DNA of 64,000 bases from Corynebacterium halotolerans (GTDB lineage: Bacteria > Actinomycetota > Actinomycetes > Mycobacteriales > Mycobacteriaceae), in NCBI RefSeq assembly GCF_001056295.1, contig NZ_JVMD01000024.1, positions 176,035-240,034 on the forward strand, written 5' to 3'. Shown piece after piece: positions 40,388 to 50,421 of the stretch. Position 1 is the stretch's first letter. Each line of letters starts with the position of its first letter. The notes under the pieces are model-generated. The model was not told the DNA's origin and made no database searches. It was given only the letters and a program-made list of their open reading frames with translations. The position numbers and the translations under genes were made by a program.

Positions 40388-41761
40388 TCAGGCGGTCGCC
40401 TTTCCGTCGTGGGCCGTGACGCGGCCGCGCAGAACTGTCGCGGCGACGGAGACGGCCATCTCCATGTCTTCGTAGGGGGTGTTCTCGGCCTTCGACGCCA
40501 GATCGGCGCCGTGGACCGTCCAGGCCCGGCCGGGGTCCACGACCGTGAGGTTCGCGGGCTCGCCGACGGCGATCGGGCGGCCGTGGCCGGGCAGGCGGAC
40601 GATCTCCGCCGGCCGTTCGCTCATGACCTTCGCCAGCCAGCGCCAGTCGCAGGGGCCGTCGAGGACGAACTCCTTCGCGATGATCGGCAGCGAGGTCTCG
40701 AGCCCGAGCATGCCGGGCTTGGCGTGCTCGAATTCGCAGCACTTCTCTTCCGAGCCGTGCGGCGCGTGGTCGGTCGCCACGCAGTCGATGACGCCTTCGA
40801 TGAGCGCCTGCCGCAGCGCCTTCGCGTCGCGGTCCTCGCGCAGCGGCGGGTTGACGCGATTGACGCCGTCGAAGGTCTCCAGGCGGGCGTCGGTGAGGAT
40901 CAGGTGGTGCGGGGTGACCTCCGCCGTCAGCGGGATGCCGCGCTCCTTCGCCCACTTGACCAGCTCGACGGTGCCCTCGGTGGAGGCGTGGCAGATGTGC
41001 ATCCGGCCGCCGTAGTCGCGCGCCATGATGGCGTCGCGGGCGACGATGGACTCCTCGGCCACGCGCGGCCAGCCGCCGAGGCCCAGGCGGGCGGCGGTCG
41101 GGCCCTCGTGGGCGACGGCGCCCTTGGTCAGGCGCGGGTCCTCGCAGTGCTGCGCCAGCAGGACGTCCTCGCCGCGGGCGTACTCGATGGCGCGGCGCAT
41201 GATCAGCGGGTCGTCGACGCACTTGCCGTCGTCGGAGAACATGCGCACCTTGGCCTGCGAGTCGGCCATCATGCCGAACTCGGTCAGGCCCTCGCCCTTG
41301 AGCCCCTTGGTGATCGAGCCGACCGGGTGCACGTCGCACAGCCCGATGGCCTGCGCCTTCAGCCACACCGACTCGGCGATGGCCGGGTCGTCGGTGACGG
41401 GCGCGGTGTTCGCCATGGTGAACACGGCGGTAAAGCCGCCGCGCGCGGCCGCGGCCGAGCCGGTCGCCAGGGTTTCCGTGTCCTCGCGGCCCGGCTCGCG
41501 CAGGTGGACGTGGATGTCCACCAGCCCGGGCAGCAGGACCAGCGAATCGAAGTCGAGCACTCGGGCGTCATCGTCCGACGCCTCGACGCCGGCGCCGATC
41601 TCGGCGATGACGCCGTCGCGGATGAGGACGTTGACGTCCTCGCCCTCGCCGTACGGGCGCACGCCGGTCAGCAGCAGCTCACCGGAGGCGGCGGCCGCCA
41701 GCGGGCCGACGGGCGGGAACGTGGAGTCGTCGTGGTGGGGTCCGTTCTCGGTTCCGGTCAC
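40388..41761 (-). CDS. pyrC: Dihydroorotase
   Basis: Cyclises carbamoyl aspartate to dihydroorotate. 457 residues, class I amidohydrolase. Zinc-ligand motif [10 protein letters not shown] with His84/His86, then MHICHAST, a further metal motif, and [10 protein letters not shown] with the catalytic Asp. The GTG at 41761 overlaps the pyrB stop as GTGA with GGAAGGAG upstream. Frame extension beyond it lies in pyrB and is rejected. Confidence 0.96.
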   Translation of the reverse strand: MTGTENGPHHDDSTFPPVGPLAAAASGELLLTGVRPYGEGEDVNVLIRDGVIAEIGAGVEASDDDARVLDFDSLVLLPGLVDIHVHLREPGREDTETLATGSAAAARGGFTAVFTMANTAPVTDDPAIAESVWLKAQAIGLCDVHPVGSITKGLKGEGLTEFGMMADSQAKVRMFSDDGKCVDDPLIMRRAIEYARGEDVLLAQHCEDPRLTKGAVAHEGPTAARLGLGGWPRVAEESIVARDAIMARDYGGRMHICHASTEGTVELVKWAKERGIPLTAEVTPHHLILTDARLETFDGVNRVNPPLREDRDAKALRQALIEGVIDCVATDHAPHGSEEKCCEFEHAKPGMLGLETSLPIIAKEFVLDGPCDWRWLAKVMSERPAEIVRLPGHGRPIAVGEPANLTVVDPGRAWTVHGADLASKAENTPYEDMEMAVSVAATVLRGRVTAHDGKATA

Positions 41762-42714
41762 TGTGCCACTCCTTCCGGGGAGAACGACGTTTCCGCCGTC
41801 AGCAGCGTGAACAGCACGGCCATGCGGACGTGCACGCCGTTGGACACCTGCTGCAGCACGGCGGTGCGCGGCAGGTCGGCGACGTGGTCGTTGATTTCCA
41901 TGCCTCGCAGCATCGGGCCGGGGTGCATGACCACGCAGTCGTCGCGAAGCAGCTTCTCCCGGTCCCGGGACAGGCCGTACCGGGTCGCGTACTCGCGGTG
42001 CGACGGGAAGAACCCGCCGTCCATGCGCTCGGCCTGGACGCGGAGCATCATCACCGCGTCGGCGTCGGGCAGCTCCGGCTCCATGCGGTGCGCCACGCGC
42101 ACCGGCCAATTCTCCACGCCGAAGGGCAGGAGCGTCGGCGGGGCGACGAAGACGACCTCGGCGCCCAGGGCCGACAGCAGGTCGGCGTTGGAGCGGGCGA
42201 CGCGGGAGTGCAGGATGTCGCCGACGATGACGATCTTCCGCCCCTCGATCGCGCCCAGCCGCTGGCGCAGCGTCACCGCGTCCAGCAGCGCCTGCGTCGG
42301 GTGCTGGTGCTTGCCGTCGCCGGCGTTGATGATCGCCGGCTGCTGCCCGTGCTTCCCCGTCCACTCGGCGATGAGCTTCGCGGCCCCCGACGCCGGGTGG
42401 CGCACCACGATGGCGTCGGCGCCGATGGCGTCGAGCGTCAGCGCGGTGTCCTTGAGGCTCTCGCCCTTCTTCACCGACGACGAGGATGCCGAAATGTTGA
42501 TCACGTCGGCGCTCATCCACTTGCCCGCGGTCTCGAACGACGCGCGGGTGCGTGTGGAGTTCTCGTAGAAGCAGGTGAAGATGGTGCGGCCGCGCAGCGT
42601 CGGCAGCTTCTTGATTTCGCGGCCCGCCAGGGCCTCCCTGAAGCGATCCGCCTCGTCCATGAGGCCGACGATCTCGTCCTTCGACAGATCGGCGATGCTC
42701 AGCAGGTGCTTCAC
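41758..42714 (-). CDS. pyrB: Aspartate carbamoyltransferase catalytic chain
   Basis: Joins carbamoyl phosphate and aspartate, the committed pyrimidine step. 318 residues. STRTR carbamoyl-phosphate motif at 53-57 in [14 protein letters not shown], then [19 protein letters not shown] and [10 protein letters not shown]. No regulatory chain gene is present, as usual for Gram-positive types. The GTG at 42714 overlaps the pyrR stop (GTGA). Confidence 0.97.
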   Translation of the reverse strand: MKHLLSIADLSKDEIVGLMDEADRFREALAGREIKKLPTLRGRTIFTCFYENSTRTRASFETAGKWMSADVINISASSSSVKKGESLKDTALTLDAIGADAIVVRHPASGAAKLIAEWTGKHGQQPAIINAGDGKHQHPTQALLDAVTLRQRLGAIEGRKIVIVGDILHSRVARSNADLLSALGAEVVFVAPPTLLPFGVENWPVRVAHRMEPELPDADAVMMLRVQAERMDGGFFPSHREYATRYGLSRDREKLLRDDCVVMHPGPMLRGMEINDHVADLPRTAVLQQVSNGVHVRMAVLFTLLTAETSFSPEGVAQ

Positions 42715-43310
42715 GACACCTGCGCCCGGCTCAGGATCACCGCGTCGCGGCCATCGATGTCCTCCACCAGGACGCGGACGTCCTCGTGCCGCGCCGTCGG
42801 CAGGTTCTTGCCCACGTAATCGGCGCGGATGGGCAGCTGGCGGTGGCCCCGGTCGACGAGGACCGCCAGCTGGATGATGTCCGGGCGGCCGATGTCGTTC
42901 AGCGCGTCCAGCGCCGCCCGGATGGTGCGGCCCGAGAACAGCACGTCGTCGACCAGCACCACGATGGTGCCGTCGATGCCGGCGTCCGGGATCCGCGTCG
43001 GCTGCAGTGCGCGATGCGGGCGGTTCCGCAGATCGTCGCGGAACAGCGTGATGTCCAGGGAACCGGTTTCCGGCTTCACCCCGGAGTATTCCTCGATGCG
43101 CTCGGCCAGTCGCTCGGCTAGGGGCACGCCGCCCGACGGGATGCCCAGCAGCACCACCCTCGGCGCGCTCGATCCGTCCAAAGCGGTCTTCTCGATGATC
43201 TGGTGCGCGATGCGCGCGACGGTCCGGCCGACCTCGTCCGCGTTCAGCAGTTCCGTCGTATCTGCGGAAGTGCCGCCCGCCGGGGTCGCCGGGTTCGTGT
43301 TGTCGCTCAT
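42711..43310 (-). CDS. pyrR: Bifunctional pyr operon regulator / uracil phosphoribosyltransferase PyrR
   Basis: UMP-responsive RNA-binding regulator of pyr genes. 199 residues, phosphoribosyltransferase fold. PRPP loop [20 protein letters not shown] is intact; [16 protein letters not shown] and [12 protein letters not shown] are typical. The ATG at 43310 has GGAAGGAGG five bases upstream; the frame to 43370 includes the leader hairpin and is rejected as a start. First gene of the UMP operon, with a candidate PyrR-binding hairpin covering its own ribosome site. Confidence 0.95.
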   Translation of the reverse strand: MSDNTNPATPAGGTSADTTELLNADEVGRTVARIAHQIIEKTALDGSSAPRVVLLGIPSGGVPLAERLAERIEEYSGVKPETGSLDITLFRDDLRNRPHRALQPTRIPDAGIDGTIVVLVDDVLFSGRTIRAALDALNDIGRPDIIQLAVLVDRGHRQLPIRADYVGKNLPTARHEDVRVLVEDIDGRDAVILSRAQVS

Positions 43311-43318
43311 CGTGACCT

Positions 43319-43351
43319 CCTTCCCCGCCTCTCCGTGCGGTCCGTTAAAGG
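43319..43351 (-). promoter_or_regulatory. Candidate PyrR-binding hairpin over the pyrR ribosome site
   Basis: Minus-strand leader from CCTT (43348-43351) to AAGG (43319-43322) folds as lower stem CCTT/AAGG and upper stem CCGC/GCGG around a loop ACGGAGAG. The core GAGAGGC matches the GNGAGGY part of the PyrR binding loop known from Bacillus. The AAGG arm is the first part of the pyrR Shine-Dalgarno AAGGAGG. PyrR binding would therefore block translation, as reported for mycobacteria. No terminator follows, so attenuation is unlikely. Confidence 0.5.
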
Positions 43352-43383
43352 ATGTCCCGTGATTGCCCACGGTTACGGCCGCG

Positions 43384-43389
43384 ATCTTA
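43384..43389 (-). promoter_or_regulatory. pyr operon -10 box (TAAGAT)
   Basis: Minus strand GGTAAGATCG, 73 bases ahead of the pyrR start, giving a leader of about 67 nt that contains the PyrR-type hairpin. No -35 box is evident. Confidence 0.5.
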
Positions 43390-43511
43390 CCAGCCCGCTC
43401 CCGGCGCCCCGATCACCCCCGGTCGCCGGCCGCGGTGAACTGCGACACGCGGCAACGACCCTCTCCCACTCGCCAACTCACCCCGAAAGGCAGCTGCGGC
43501 CACCACCGCCA

Positions 43512-44393
43512 CTACTTCGTCGCCTCGAGCCTGGCCCGCGCGTCCTCCACGTCGAACTCCGCCCGCGGCCATTCCAGCTCCAGCCCGCGCAGCGTATCCA
43601 GCAGCAGGCCCTTGACCACCAGTCTCGAGTACCACTTGTGGTTGGCGGGCACGCAATACCAGGGGTTGGCCTCGGTCGACGTGCGGCGCAGCGCGATGTC
43701 GTAGGCGTCCTGGTAGTCGTCCCACAGCGCGCGGTCGTCGATGTCGCCGACGTCGAACTTCCAGTGCTTGTCGTCGCGGTCGAGCCGGTCCATCAGACGC
43801 TCGTACTGTTCGTCGCGGTCGATGTGCAGCATCACCTTGATCAGGTGGATGCCCTCGGCGGCGAGGCTCTCCTCGTAGGCGACGATCTGGTCGTACCTCC
43901 CCTCGATCTCATCGAGCGGGGTCAGTTCCTTGACCTTCTCCACCAGGACGGCCTCGTAGTGCGACCGGTCCCACACGCCGATGCGCCCGGGCTTCGGCAG
44001 GCGGATGCGCGCCCGGTACAGGAAGTCGTGCTCGTTCTCCTCCTCGGTCGGCCGCCCGAAGGTGAACACTTCCACGCCCTGCGGGTCGATGCCCTTCAGC
44101 ACGTGGCGCACCACGCCGCCCTTTCCGGCGGTGTCCATGCCCTGCAGCACGATGACGATCCTCGGCGCGGTCCCGTCCCCGCTGCGCGACGCGGCGTACA
44201 TCCGCTCCTGCAGGTCGGCGATTTCCTCGTCGTGGTCGTCGAAGAGGTCGGCCGCGATCTCCTTGCCTTCCCCGTTGTTCGGCAGACCCGGGGTGGCGTC
44301 GGCGTCGACAAGCGAAAGCCGCCACCCCTCCCCGACTTTCAGCGCTTCGGCGTCGTCCAGGGTGAAGTGGCGGTGCTTTCTTTTCTTGCCCAT
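43512..44393 (-). CDS. ppk2: Polyphosphate kinase 2 family protein
   Basis: Uses polyphosphate to phosphorylate nucleotides or makes it from them; cytosolic. 293 residues. Walker A QGMDTAGKGG at 84-93, the following VRHVLKGIDPQGVEVFTF, Walker B-like region GVWDRSHYEAVLVEKV and the lid part. The end has WYCVPANHKWYSRLVV, a family feature. Whether it prefers AMP, ADP or GDP cannot be told. ATG at 44393, 37 bases after nusB. It lies between the nusB group and the pyr operon; 201 bases separate its stop from pyrR. Confidence 0.9.
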   Translation of the reverse strand: MGKKRKHRHFTLDDAEALKVGEGWRLSLVDADATPGLPNNGEGKEIAADLFDDHDEEIADLQERMYAASRSGDGTAPRIVIVLQGMDTAGKGGVVRHVLKGIDPQGVEVFTFGRPTEEENEHDFLYRARIRLPKPGRIGVWDRSHYEAVLVEKVKELTPLDEIEGRYDQIVAYEESLAAEGIHLIKVMLHIDRDEQYERLMDRLDRDDKHWKFDVGDIDDRALWDDYQDAYDIALRRTSTEANPWYCVPANHKWYSRLVVKGLLLDTLRGLELEWPRAEFDVEDARARLEATK

Positions 44394-44430
44394 GGGGCAA
44401 GGCTAGCCGCGTTCGGCCGGCCGGGTATCG

Positions 44431-45102
44431 CTAGTCGGGCTTCGCCTCGCCCGTTTCCGCGCTTGACGACGGCCCCGCGCCGGCATCGTCCGCCGCGTCC
44501 GTGGCATCGGCCGGCCCGGCCTCGACGACCTCGACGCCGGGTTCCGGCATCATCGGCGTGCCCGGCACGATGGGCGCGGCATCCGCCGGGGCGGAGGACA
44601 CCCGCACTGCGGCGGCGGCCATGCGGGCCTGGCCGGCGATGTCGGCCTCCGCGTCGAGCACCGCGTTGATGTACGGCGGCGCGACGTCGGTGGAGTACTC
44701 GCTGGCCAGTTCCACGCCCTCGACGACGGCCACGCGCGGCGGCACGTCGGGGTTGTGGAACAGCTCCCACGTGCCCACGCGCAGGATCGCGCGGTCGACG
44801 GCCGGCAGGCGGCGCATCGGCCACTCCGGTGAGAGGTAGGAGGCGATCGTCGAGTCGATGCCGTCGATCTCCAGCGCCACGCCGCGGACGATCTCCTCGG
44901 TGTACTCGGCGATGGGGGCGACGCCCGACTGCTCGTCGCGGGCGAGCACCAGGCGCTCGTCGATCAGCTTCTCCGGGTCGACGCCGCGCTGCTCGGCCTC
45001 GAACAGCAGGTCCACCGCGCGGCGGCGGGCACGGTAGCGCGCGCCGCGGCGCTTGTAGTTGATTTCCTTGCCGGAATCCTTGCCGGAATTCTTTTCGCTC
45101 AT
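44431..45102 (-). CDS. nusB: Transcription antitermination protein NusB
   Basis: With NusE binds boxA RNA for antitermination of rRNA operons. 223 residues, of which 15-165 form the helical NusB domain: [36 protein letters not shown] and [18 protein letters not shown], then [22 protein letters not shown]-terminal tail of roughly 55 residues is Ala/Pro/Glu/Asp-rich and likely disordered. ATG at 45102, 11 bases after the efp stop. Confidence 0.94.
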   Translation of the reverse strand: MSEKNSGKDSGKEINYKRRGARYRARRRAVDLLFEAEQRGVDPEKLIDERLVLARDEQSGVAPIAEYTEEIVRGVALEIDGIDSTIASYLSPEWPMRRLPAVDRAILRVGTWELFHNPDVPPRVAVVEGVELASEYSTDVAPPYINAVLDAEADIAGQARMAAAAVRVSSAPADAAPIVPGTPMMPEPGVEVVEAGPADATDAADDAGAGPSSSAETGEAKPD

Positions 45103-45113
45103 GGAGCGCGCGA

Positions 45114-45677
45114 CTAGTTGTTCACGCGCGACAGGTAGGAGCCGTCGCGGGTGTCGATCTTCAGGACGTCACCGGTCTCGATGAACAGCGGGACCTGCAC
45201 CTCGGCGCCGGTCTCCAGGGTGGCGGGCTTGGTGCCGCCGGTGGAGCGGTCGCCCTGCAGGCCCGGGTCGGTCTGCTGGACGGTCAGGTCGACGGAGACG
45301 GGCAGCTCGGCGAACAGCGGCTCGCCCTCGTGGAAGGACACCTGCACGGAGGTGTTCTCCAGCAGGAAGCGGGCGGCGTCGCCCATCAGGTGCGGGGCCA
45401 GGTTGATCTGGTCGTAGGTCTTCTCGTCCATGAGGACGTAGTCCTCGCCGTCGCGGTACAGGTAGGTCATGTCGCGGCGGTCGACGGTCGCGGTCTCGAC
45501 CTTGACGCCGGCGTTGAACGTCTTGTCGGTGGTCTTGCCGGAGACGACGTCCTTGAGCTTCGTGCGCACGAACGCGGGGCCCTTGCCGGGCTTGACGTGC
45601 TGGAACTCGACGATCTGCTGCAGCTTGTTGTCGATCTTCAGCACGAGGCCGTTCTTGAAGTCGGAGGTGGATGCCAC
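45114..45677 (-). CDS. efp: Translation elongation factor P
   Basis: Rescues ribosomes stalled on polyproline. 187 residues, three beta-barrel domains. The domain I loop tip [10 protein letters not shown] has Lys32, the residue modified in some bacteria. Domain III ends with [21 protein letters not shown], the EF-P signature. GTG start at 45677 with AGGAG upstream. Followed closely by nusB. A TATCGT -10 box about 45 bases upstream suggests its own promoter. Confidence 0.97.
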   Translation of the reverse strand: MASTSDFKNGLVLKIDNKLQQIVEFQHVKPGKGPAFVRTKLKDVVSGKTTDKTFNAGVKVETATVDRRDMTYLYRDGEDYVLMDEKTYDQINLAPHLMGDAARFLLENTSVQVSFHEGEPLFAELPVSVDLTVQQTDPGLQGDRSTGGTKPATLETGAEVQVPLFIETGDVLKIDTRDGSYLSRVNN

Positions 45678-45718
45678 GAAAAGCTCCTGTTTGGTTAGGC
45701 GACGGGTCTGACCGGTAC

Positions 45719-45724
45719 ACGATA
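45719..45724 (-). promoter_or_regulatory. Possible efp -10 box (TATCGT)
   Basis: Minus strand GGGTATCGTGTACC in the 114-base pepQ-efp gap, about 42 bases before the efp start. It fits TANNNT; no -35 box is seen. Confidence 0.4.
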
Positions 45725-45791
45725 CCCCCGCCGCCGCCCCAGCGCTAAAGCGGCGCGCCGCTCCCCCGGATCGGGGCCCGGGAAGGGCGCC

Positions 45792-46916
45792 TCAGACAGT
45801 CTTCGGCAGCGGGGTGATGATCTCCGGCTCGCCGTCGGTGACGATCACCGTGTCCTCGATGCGCACGCCGCCGAACCCGGGGACGTAGATGCCCGGTTCG
45901 ATGGTCAGCGTCATGCCCGTGGTCAGCGTCTCCTGCGAGCGGCTGGAGGCGAACGGCGCTTCGTGGACGTCGAGGCCGATGCCGTGACCGGTGGAGTGGA
46001 CGAAGTACTCCCCGTGCCCGGCGGCGACGATGATCTCGCGGCACGCGCGGTCGACGTCGGCCAGCGGCGTGCCGGGCCGCGCGGCCTCGATTCCGGCGAG
46101 CTGCGCCCGCAGCACCGTCGAGTAGATTTCGCGGGAAAAATCGTCCGCGGCCTCGGACCCGCCCACGACGAGCGTGCGCGTCTTGTCGGAGTGGTACCCG
46201 TTCTTCGATGCCCCGAAATCGATGGTGATCAGGTCGCCGTCGCAAAGCACCCGGTCCTCCGCGCCCGCGTGGGGCTTCGCGGAGTTCGGCCCGGACGCGA
46301 CGATCGTGTCGAACGCGATGCCGTCCGCCCCGCCGAGCCGCATGCGGTGCTCGAGGTCCGCGGCGATGGCGCGCTCGGTCGTACCGGCGGCGATCGCGCC
46401 GGAGGCGACCAGATCCTCGAACGCCTTCACGGCGATGGCGGCGACCTCGCGCAGCGCGTCGAGTTCGGCGTCGTCCTTGACGGCACGGAGCTTTTCGACG
46501 AGGTCGGCCGTTTCCACCAGCTCCGTGCGCCCGTCGGAATCCAGCGCCGCGCCGATGCGGCGCATGGCGGCGACGGAGACGTGCGCGGCCTCGAAACCGA
46601 GGCGGCCGACGCCCGCCGCACTGGCCCGGCCGGCGAGTTCGACGGCGCAGGTGCGGGAGACGTGCAGCTCCAGTTCCGGCGCCTGCACCCCGATCTGGGT
46701 GGTGTAGCGGCCGTCGGTCGAAACCATCGCCGAACCGTCGGCGTTGACCAGCACCGCGCCGTTGGAGCCGGTGAAGCCGGTCAGCCACCGCACGTGCACC
46801 GGGTGGTCGATGACGATGGCGTCGCAGCCGACGGCGTCGAGTTGCTCGGCCAGCCGCGCCCGGCGGCCGGCGTAATCGATGGTGTGCGGGCCGGTGGCGT
46901 GCTCGGTGGCGCTCAT
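45792..46916 (-). CDS. pepQ: M24-family aminopeptidase P / Xaa-Pro dipeptidase
   Basis: Cleaves peptides next to proline with a dinuclear metal centre. 374 residues. N-terminal creatinase-like domain, then the pita-bread domain with metal ligands in [55 protein letters not shown] at 46916 overlaps the aroQ stop (ATGA). Its position beside efp, a proline-related factor, is conserved in Gram-positive bacteria. Symbol follows the corynebacterial usage; substrate is not certain. Confidence 0.93.
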   Translation of the reverse strand: MSATEHATGPHTIDYAGRRARLAEQLDAVGCDAIVIDHPVHVRWLTGFTGSNGAVLVNADGSAMVSTDGRYTTQIGVQAPELELHVSRTCAVELAGRASAAGVGRLGFEAAHVSVAAMRRIGAALDSDGRTELVETADLVEKLRAVKDDAELDALREVAAIAVKAFEDLVASGAIAAGTTERAIAADLEHRMRLGGADGIAFDTIVASGPNSAKPHAGAEDRVLCDGDLITIDFGASKNGYHSDKTRTLVVGGSEAADDFSREIYSTVLRAQLAGIEAARPGTPLADVDRACREIIVAAGHGEYFVHSTGHGIGLDVHEAPFASSRSQETLTTGMTLTIEPGIYVPGFGGVRIEDTVIVTDGEPEIITPLPKTV

Positions 46917-47464
46917 CGGGTGGTCTCCTCGTCGGTGATGGCGGCGCCGGGGGTGGTGGCGTCGGCGGTGGTGGCCCCGAGGTTGGCGGAGCCGTCGGAT
47001 GCGGTGGCGTTGATGCGGCCCGCGACCCGGCGCAGCGCCAGGCCGTAGCCGTCCGTCCCGCAGCCGACGATGATGCCGGCGGCCAGTGGGGACAGCAGGG
47101 ACGTGTGGCGGAACTCTTCGCGGGCGTGGACGTTCGAGATGTGGACCTCGTGGAAGCCGGCGCCGTCGGCGACCTCGGCGAGGGCGTCGCGCAGGGCGAC
47201 CGACGTGTGGGTCAAGCCGCCGGGGTTGATGATCACGGGCCAACCCTCGTCGGCGGCCTCGTGCACCCAGTCGATGAGCTCGCCCTCGTGATTGGACTGG
47301 CGGCAGTCGACGGTGACGCCGAGCTCGTCGGCGAGCGATTCCAGCCCGGCGACGACGTCGTCAAGCGTCGTCGCGCCGTAGACGTCGGGCTGGCGCTTGC
47401 CCAGCCGGTTGAGGTTGGGGCCGTTGAGCACGAGTACCGTGGTGCCCTTCACCGCGCCGTTCAT
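46913..47464 (-). CDS. aroQ: 3-dehydroquinate dehydratase, type II
   Basis: Third shikimate step. 183 residues. [19 protein letters not shown] near 11-29, with catalytic Tyr in the lid, [34 protein letters not shown] and [15 protein letters not shown] with the catalytic His. About 35 residues at the C-end (from [13 protein letters not shown]) exceed the usual 145-residue enzyme and are Thr/Ala-rich. ATG at 47464 overlaps the aroB stop. Named aroD in some corynebacteria. Confidence 0.95.
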   Translation of the reverse strand: MNGAVKGTTVLVLNGPNLNRLGKRQPDVYGATTLDDVVAGLESLADELGVTVDCRQSNHEGELIDWVHEAADEGWPVIINPGGLTHTSVALRDALAEVADGAGFHEVHISNVHAREEFRHTSLLSPLAAGIIVGCGTDGYGLALRRVAGRINATASDGSANLGATTADATTPGAAITDEETTR

Positions 47465-48558
47465 CGCGCCGACTCCTCGTCCGCGGGGGCGCCGTTCGCG
47501 ACGAGCGCCGCGTAGGCCTCGCGCAGCTGCTCCTCGGGCGGGCCCTCCAGCCGCGTGGTCTCCCCCGGCGCCGTCAGCGCCACGAAGCGCAGCGTGCCGC
47601 GCCGGTTCTTCTTGTCGCGGGTCATGCCGGCGAACAACTCGTCGAAGCGGTCGCCCGCGTACGTGGTGGGCAGGCCGATCGACTCGAGGATCCGGCGGTG
47701 GCGCTCCACCAGTTCGGCGTCGATGAGCCCGGCGATGCGCGCCAGCTCGGCGACGTAGACCATGCCCACGGCGACGGCGTGGCCGTGGCGCCAGCGGTAA
47801 TCCTCGTGACGTTCGACGGCGTGGCCGAAGGTGTGGCCGTAGTTCAGCGTCTCGCGCAGGCCGGCCTCCTTCAGGTCCTCGGAGACCACGTGCGCCTTGA
47901 CCTTGATCGCGCGCTCGATGAGCTCCGGCAGGGCGCCGTCGACGTCGAGGCAGGCGGCGGGGTCGGACTCGTAGAGGTCCAGGATCACCGTGTCGGAGAT
48001 GAAGCCGGCCTTGATGATCTCCGCCGAACCCGCGACGACTTCCGCCATCGGCAGCGTGCGCAGGAAATCGAGGTCGACGAACACGCCCGACGGCTCGTGG
48101 AACGCACCGACCAGGTTCTTGCCCGCCGCGGTGTTGATGCCGGTCTTGCCGCCCACGGCGGCGTCGACCATGGCCAGCAGCGTGGTGGGCACCTGGTAGA
48201 CCTTGATGCCGCGCATCCACGCCGCCGCGACGTACCCGCCCAGGTCGGTCGCGGCGCCGCCGCCCACGGCGACGATCGCGTCGGCTCGGCCCAGGCCCCG
48301 CTCGCCCAGCACGTCCCAGCAGCGCCCGGCGGACTCCAGGGTCTTGCCCTCTTCGGCGTCGGCGATCTCCAGGGCGAAGGCCGAGACCCCCTTGGCGGCC
48401 AGCGCCTCCACGATGCGGTTGGCGGCTGGGGCGACGCTGCCCTGGTGGATCACGCAGACGTTGGCGGCCTCGCCGGCGGCGTCGGCGATCTGCGGCACGA
48501 GTCCGGAACCGATCCGCACTTCGTAGGGGGCGGGTCCGTTGACGGGGATGGTGGTCAC
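47461..48558 (-). CDS. aroB: 3-dehydroquinate synthase
   Basis: NAD- and metal-dependent cyclisation of DAHP, second shikimate step. 365 residues. [42 protein letters not shown] (split motif), [10 protein letters not shown] and [12 protein letters not shown] carry the NAD and metal ligands. The GTG at 48558 has GAAAGGA about 11 bases upstream. The frame extends to 48654 but crosses a hairpin. Follows aroK. Confidence 0.95.
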   Translation of the reverse strand: MTTIPVNGPAPYEVRIGSGLVPQIADAAGEAANVCVIHQGSVAPAANRIVEALAAKGVSAFALEIADAEEGKTLESAGRCWDVLGERGLGRADAIVAVGGGAATDLGGYVAAAWMRGIKVYQVPTTLLAMVDAAVGGKTGINTAAGKNLVGAFHEPSGVFVDLDFLRTLPMAEVVAGSAEIIKAGFISDTVILDLYESDPAACLDVDGALPELIERAIKVKAHVVSEDLKEAGLRETLNYGHTFGHAVERHEDYRWRHGHAVAVGMVYVAELARIAGLIDAELVERHRRILESIGLPTTYAGDRFDELFAGMTRDKKNRRGTLRFVALTAPGETTRLEGPPEEQLREAYAALVANGAPADEESAR

Positions 48559-48591
48559 GGTTCGCGTGGTCCTTTCGGGGGAATGTGGAAA

Positions 48592-48615
48592 CGGCCGCGC
48601 TCGAATGCGCGGCCG
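48592..48615 (-). terminator. Hairpin between aroK and aroB
   Basis: CGGCCGCGC (48592-48600), loop TCGAAT, GCGCGGCCG (48607-48615): a perfect 9-bp stem in the 96-base gap. On the minus strand TTTCC follows, so partial termination before aroB is possible. Confidence 0.45.
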
Positions 48616-48654
48616 GGTCGCGGATGGCGCCCGGCTGCCGCCGAGCTTATCCAT

Positions 48655-49185
48655 TCAGTCCCGTTCGTCGTCGCCGTCCGCGGAATCGAGGTAACCGAGG
48701 ATCTCGGCGACCACGCGCTGCGGCGAACGGGAATCCGAGCGGGCCTTGAAGCTGGCCACTTCCTCGTAGAACGGGCGGCGGTACTCGTACAGCCTGCGGT
48801 AGTGCTCGGCGGGGTCGTCGGAGGATAGGACGGGACGGCCGGTTTCGCCGGACGTGCGGCGCACGCCCTCGTCGACGCTGAGCTCCAGGTAGACGACGTC
48901 ATGGTCGGCCAGCAGGTTGCGCGTGGCCTCCGAGAGCACCGCGCCGCCGCCGAGCGAGACGATGCCCGGGCGCTGCAGCGCCTCGGCGATCACCTCTTCC
49001 TCGATCTCGCGGAAGCGCGGCTCGCCCAGGGACGTGAACACGTTGCCGCAGGTGTCGCCCTCCCGCTCCTCGATGAGGTGGTCGGTGTCGGTCAGCGGCG
49101 CATGCAGGGCCCGGGACAGGCGGCGGCCGATCGTCGACTTGCCGGCGCCGGGCGGGCCAACCAGAACTACGCGGGGAGTTGCCAT
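48655..49185 (-). CDS. aroK: Shikimate kinase
   Basis: Phosphorylates shikimate, fifth step. 176 residues. P-loop GPPGAGKST at 10-18, shikimate-binding DTDHLIEER (about 32-40), FREIEEEVI and SLGGGAVLS. ATG at 49185, 12 bases after the aroC stop. Neighbours aroC and aroB make one minus-strand group. Confidence 0.95.
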   Translation of the reverse strand: MATPRVVLVGPPGAGKSTIGRRLSRALHAPLTDTDHLIEEREGDTCGNVFTSLGEPRFREIEEEVIAEALQRPGIVSLGGGAVLSEATRNLLADHDVVYLELSVDEGVRRTSGETGRPVLSSDDPAEHYRRLYEYRRPFYEEVASFKARSDSRSPQRVVAEILGYLDSADGDDERD

Positions 49186-49197
49186 CGTCGCCGAAAC

Positions 49198-50391
49198 CTA
49201 CTCCCAGTCCAGACGGTCCGCGACCTGGGCGAGGTAGCCGTCGACGTTGCGGCGCAGCTCCGTCAGCGAATCGCCGCCGAACTTCTCGGTCACCGCGCGT
49301 GCCAGGGTCAGCGCGACCATCGTTTCGGCGACGACGCCGCCGGCGGGCACCGCGCACACGTCGGAGCGCTGGTGGATGGCGGTGGCGGCCTTGCCGGACT
49401 CCATGTCCACGGTCTTCAGGGCGCGGGGCACGGTGGAGATCGGCTTCATCGCCGCGCGGACGACGAGCGGCTGGCCGTTGGTCATGCCGCCCTCGAGGCC
49501 GCCGGCGCGGTTGGTCAGCCGGTCGACGCCCGCGCCGACCTCGACGCGGACCATCTCGTCGTGGGCCTGCGTGCCGCGGCGCCGGGCTTCCTCGAAACCA
49601 TCGCCGATCTCGACGCCCTTCACGGACTGGATGCCCATCAGCGCCGACGCCAGCTGCGCGTCCAGGCGCGCCTCGCCGGAAATGTGGGAGCCAAGGCCGA
49701 TCGGCAGGCCGTGGACGACGACCTCGACGATGCCGCCGAGGGTGTCGCCCTGCTTCTTCGCGGCCTCGATCTCGGCGACCATCGACTCCTCGGCCTCCTC
49801 GGAGAATGCGCGCACCGGCGACGCGTCGATGGCGTCCTGGTCGGCGAAGGTCGGCAGCTCGCCGACGTACGGCTCGGACGCGCCGATCGAGATGACGTGG
49901 CTGACGATCTCCACGCCCAGCGCCTCGCGCAGGATCGACCGCGCGACGGTGCCGGCGGCGACGCGGGCGGCGGTCTCGCGGGCCGACGAGCGCTCCAGGA
50001 TGTTGCGGGCGTCGGTGTGGCCGTACTTGAGCATGCCGTTGAAGTCGGCGTGGCCGGGGCGCGGGCGGGTCAGCGTGGCGCCGCGGGCGCCGTCGAGCTC
50101 GGACGGGTCGACCGGGTCGGCGCTCATGACGGTGGTCCACTTCGGCCACTCGGTGTTGCCGATCATGATGGCCACCGGCGAGCCCAGGGTGCGGCCGTGG
50201 CGCACGCCGCCGAGCAGCGTGACCTCGTCGGCCTCGAACTTCATGCGGGCGCCGCGGCCGTAGCCGAGGCGGCGCCGCGCGAGCTGTCGGGAGATGTCCT
50301 CCCGGGTGACGGGGAAATCGGCGGGAACGCCCTCGACCATGGCGACGAGCGCCTGCCCGTGCGATTCTCCTGCGGTGGTCCATCGAAGCAT
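49198..50391 (-). CDS. aroC: Chorismate synthase
   Basis: Flavin-dependent last shikimate step. 397 residues. [21 protein letters not shown] start, [44 protein letters not shown] (conserved FMN and substrate residues), [24 protein letters not shown] at 50391. 30 bases after the prepilin peptidase gene. Confidence 0.97.
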   Translation of the reverse strand: MLRWTTAGESHGQALVAMVEGVPADFPVTREDISRQLARRRLGYGRGARMKFEADEVTLLGGVRHGRTLGSPVAIMIGNTEWPKWTTVMSADPVDPSELDGARGATLTRPRPGHADFNGMLKYGHTDARNILERSSARETAARVAAGTVARSILREALGVEIVSHVISIGASEPYVGELPTFADQDAIDASPVRAFSEEAEESMVAEIEAAKKQGDTLGGIVEVVVHGLPIGLGSHISGEARLDAQLASALMGIQSVKGVEIGDGFEEARRRGTQAHDEMVRVEVGAGVDRLTNRAGGLEGGMTNGQPLVVRAAMKPISTVPRALKTVDMESGKAATAIHQRSDVCAVPAGGVVAETMVALTLARAVTEKFGGDSLTELRRNVDGYLAQVADRLDWE

Positions 50392-50421
50392 GCGGACATC
50401 ATCTCATGTTCGTAACGGCGA

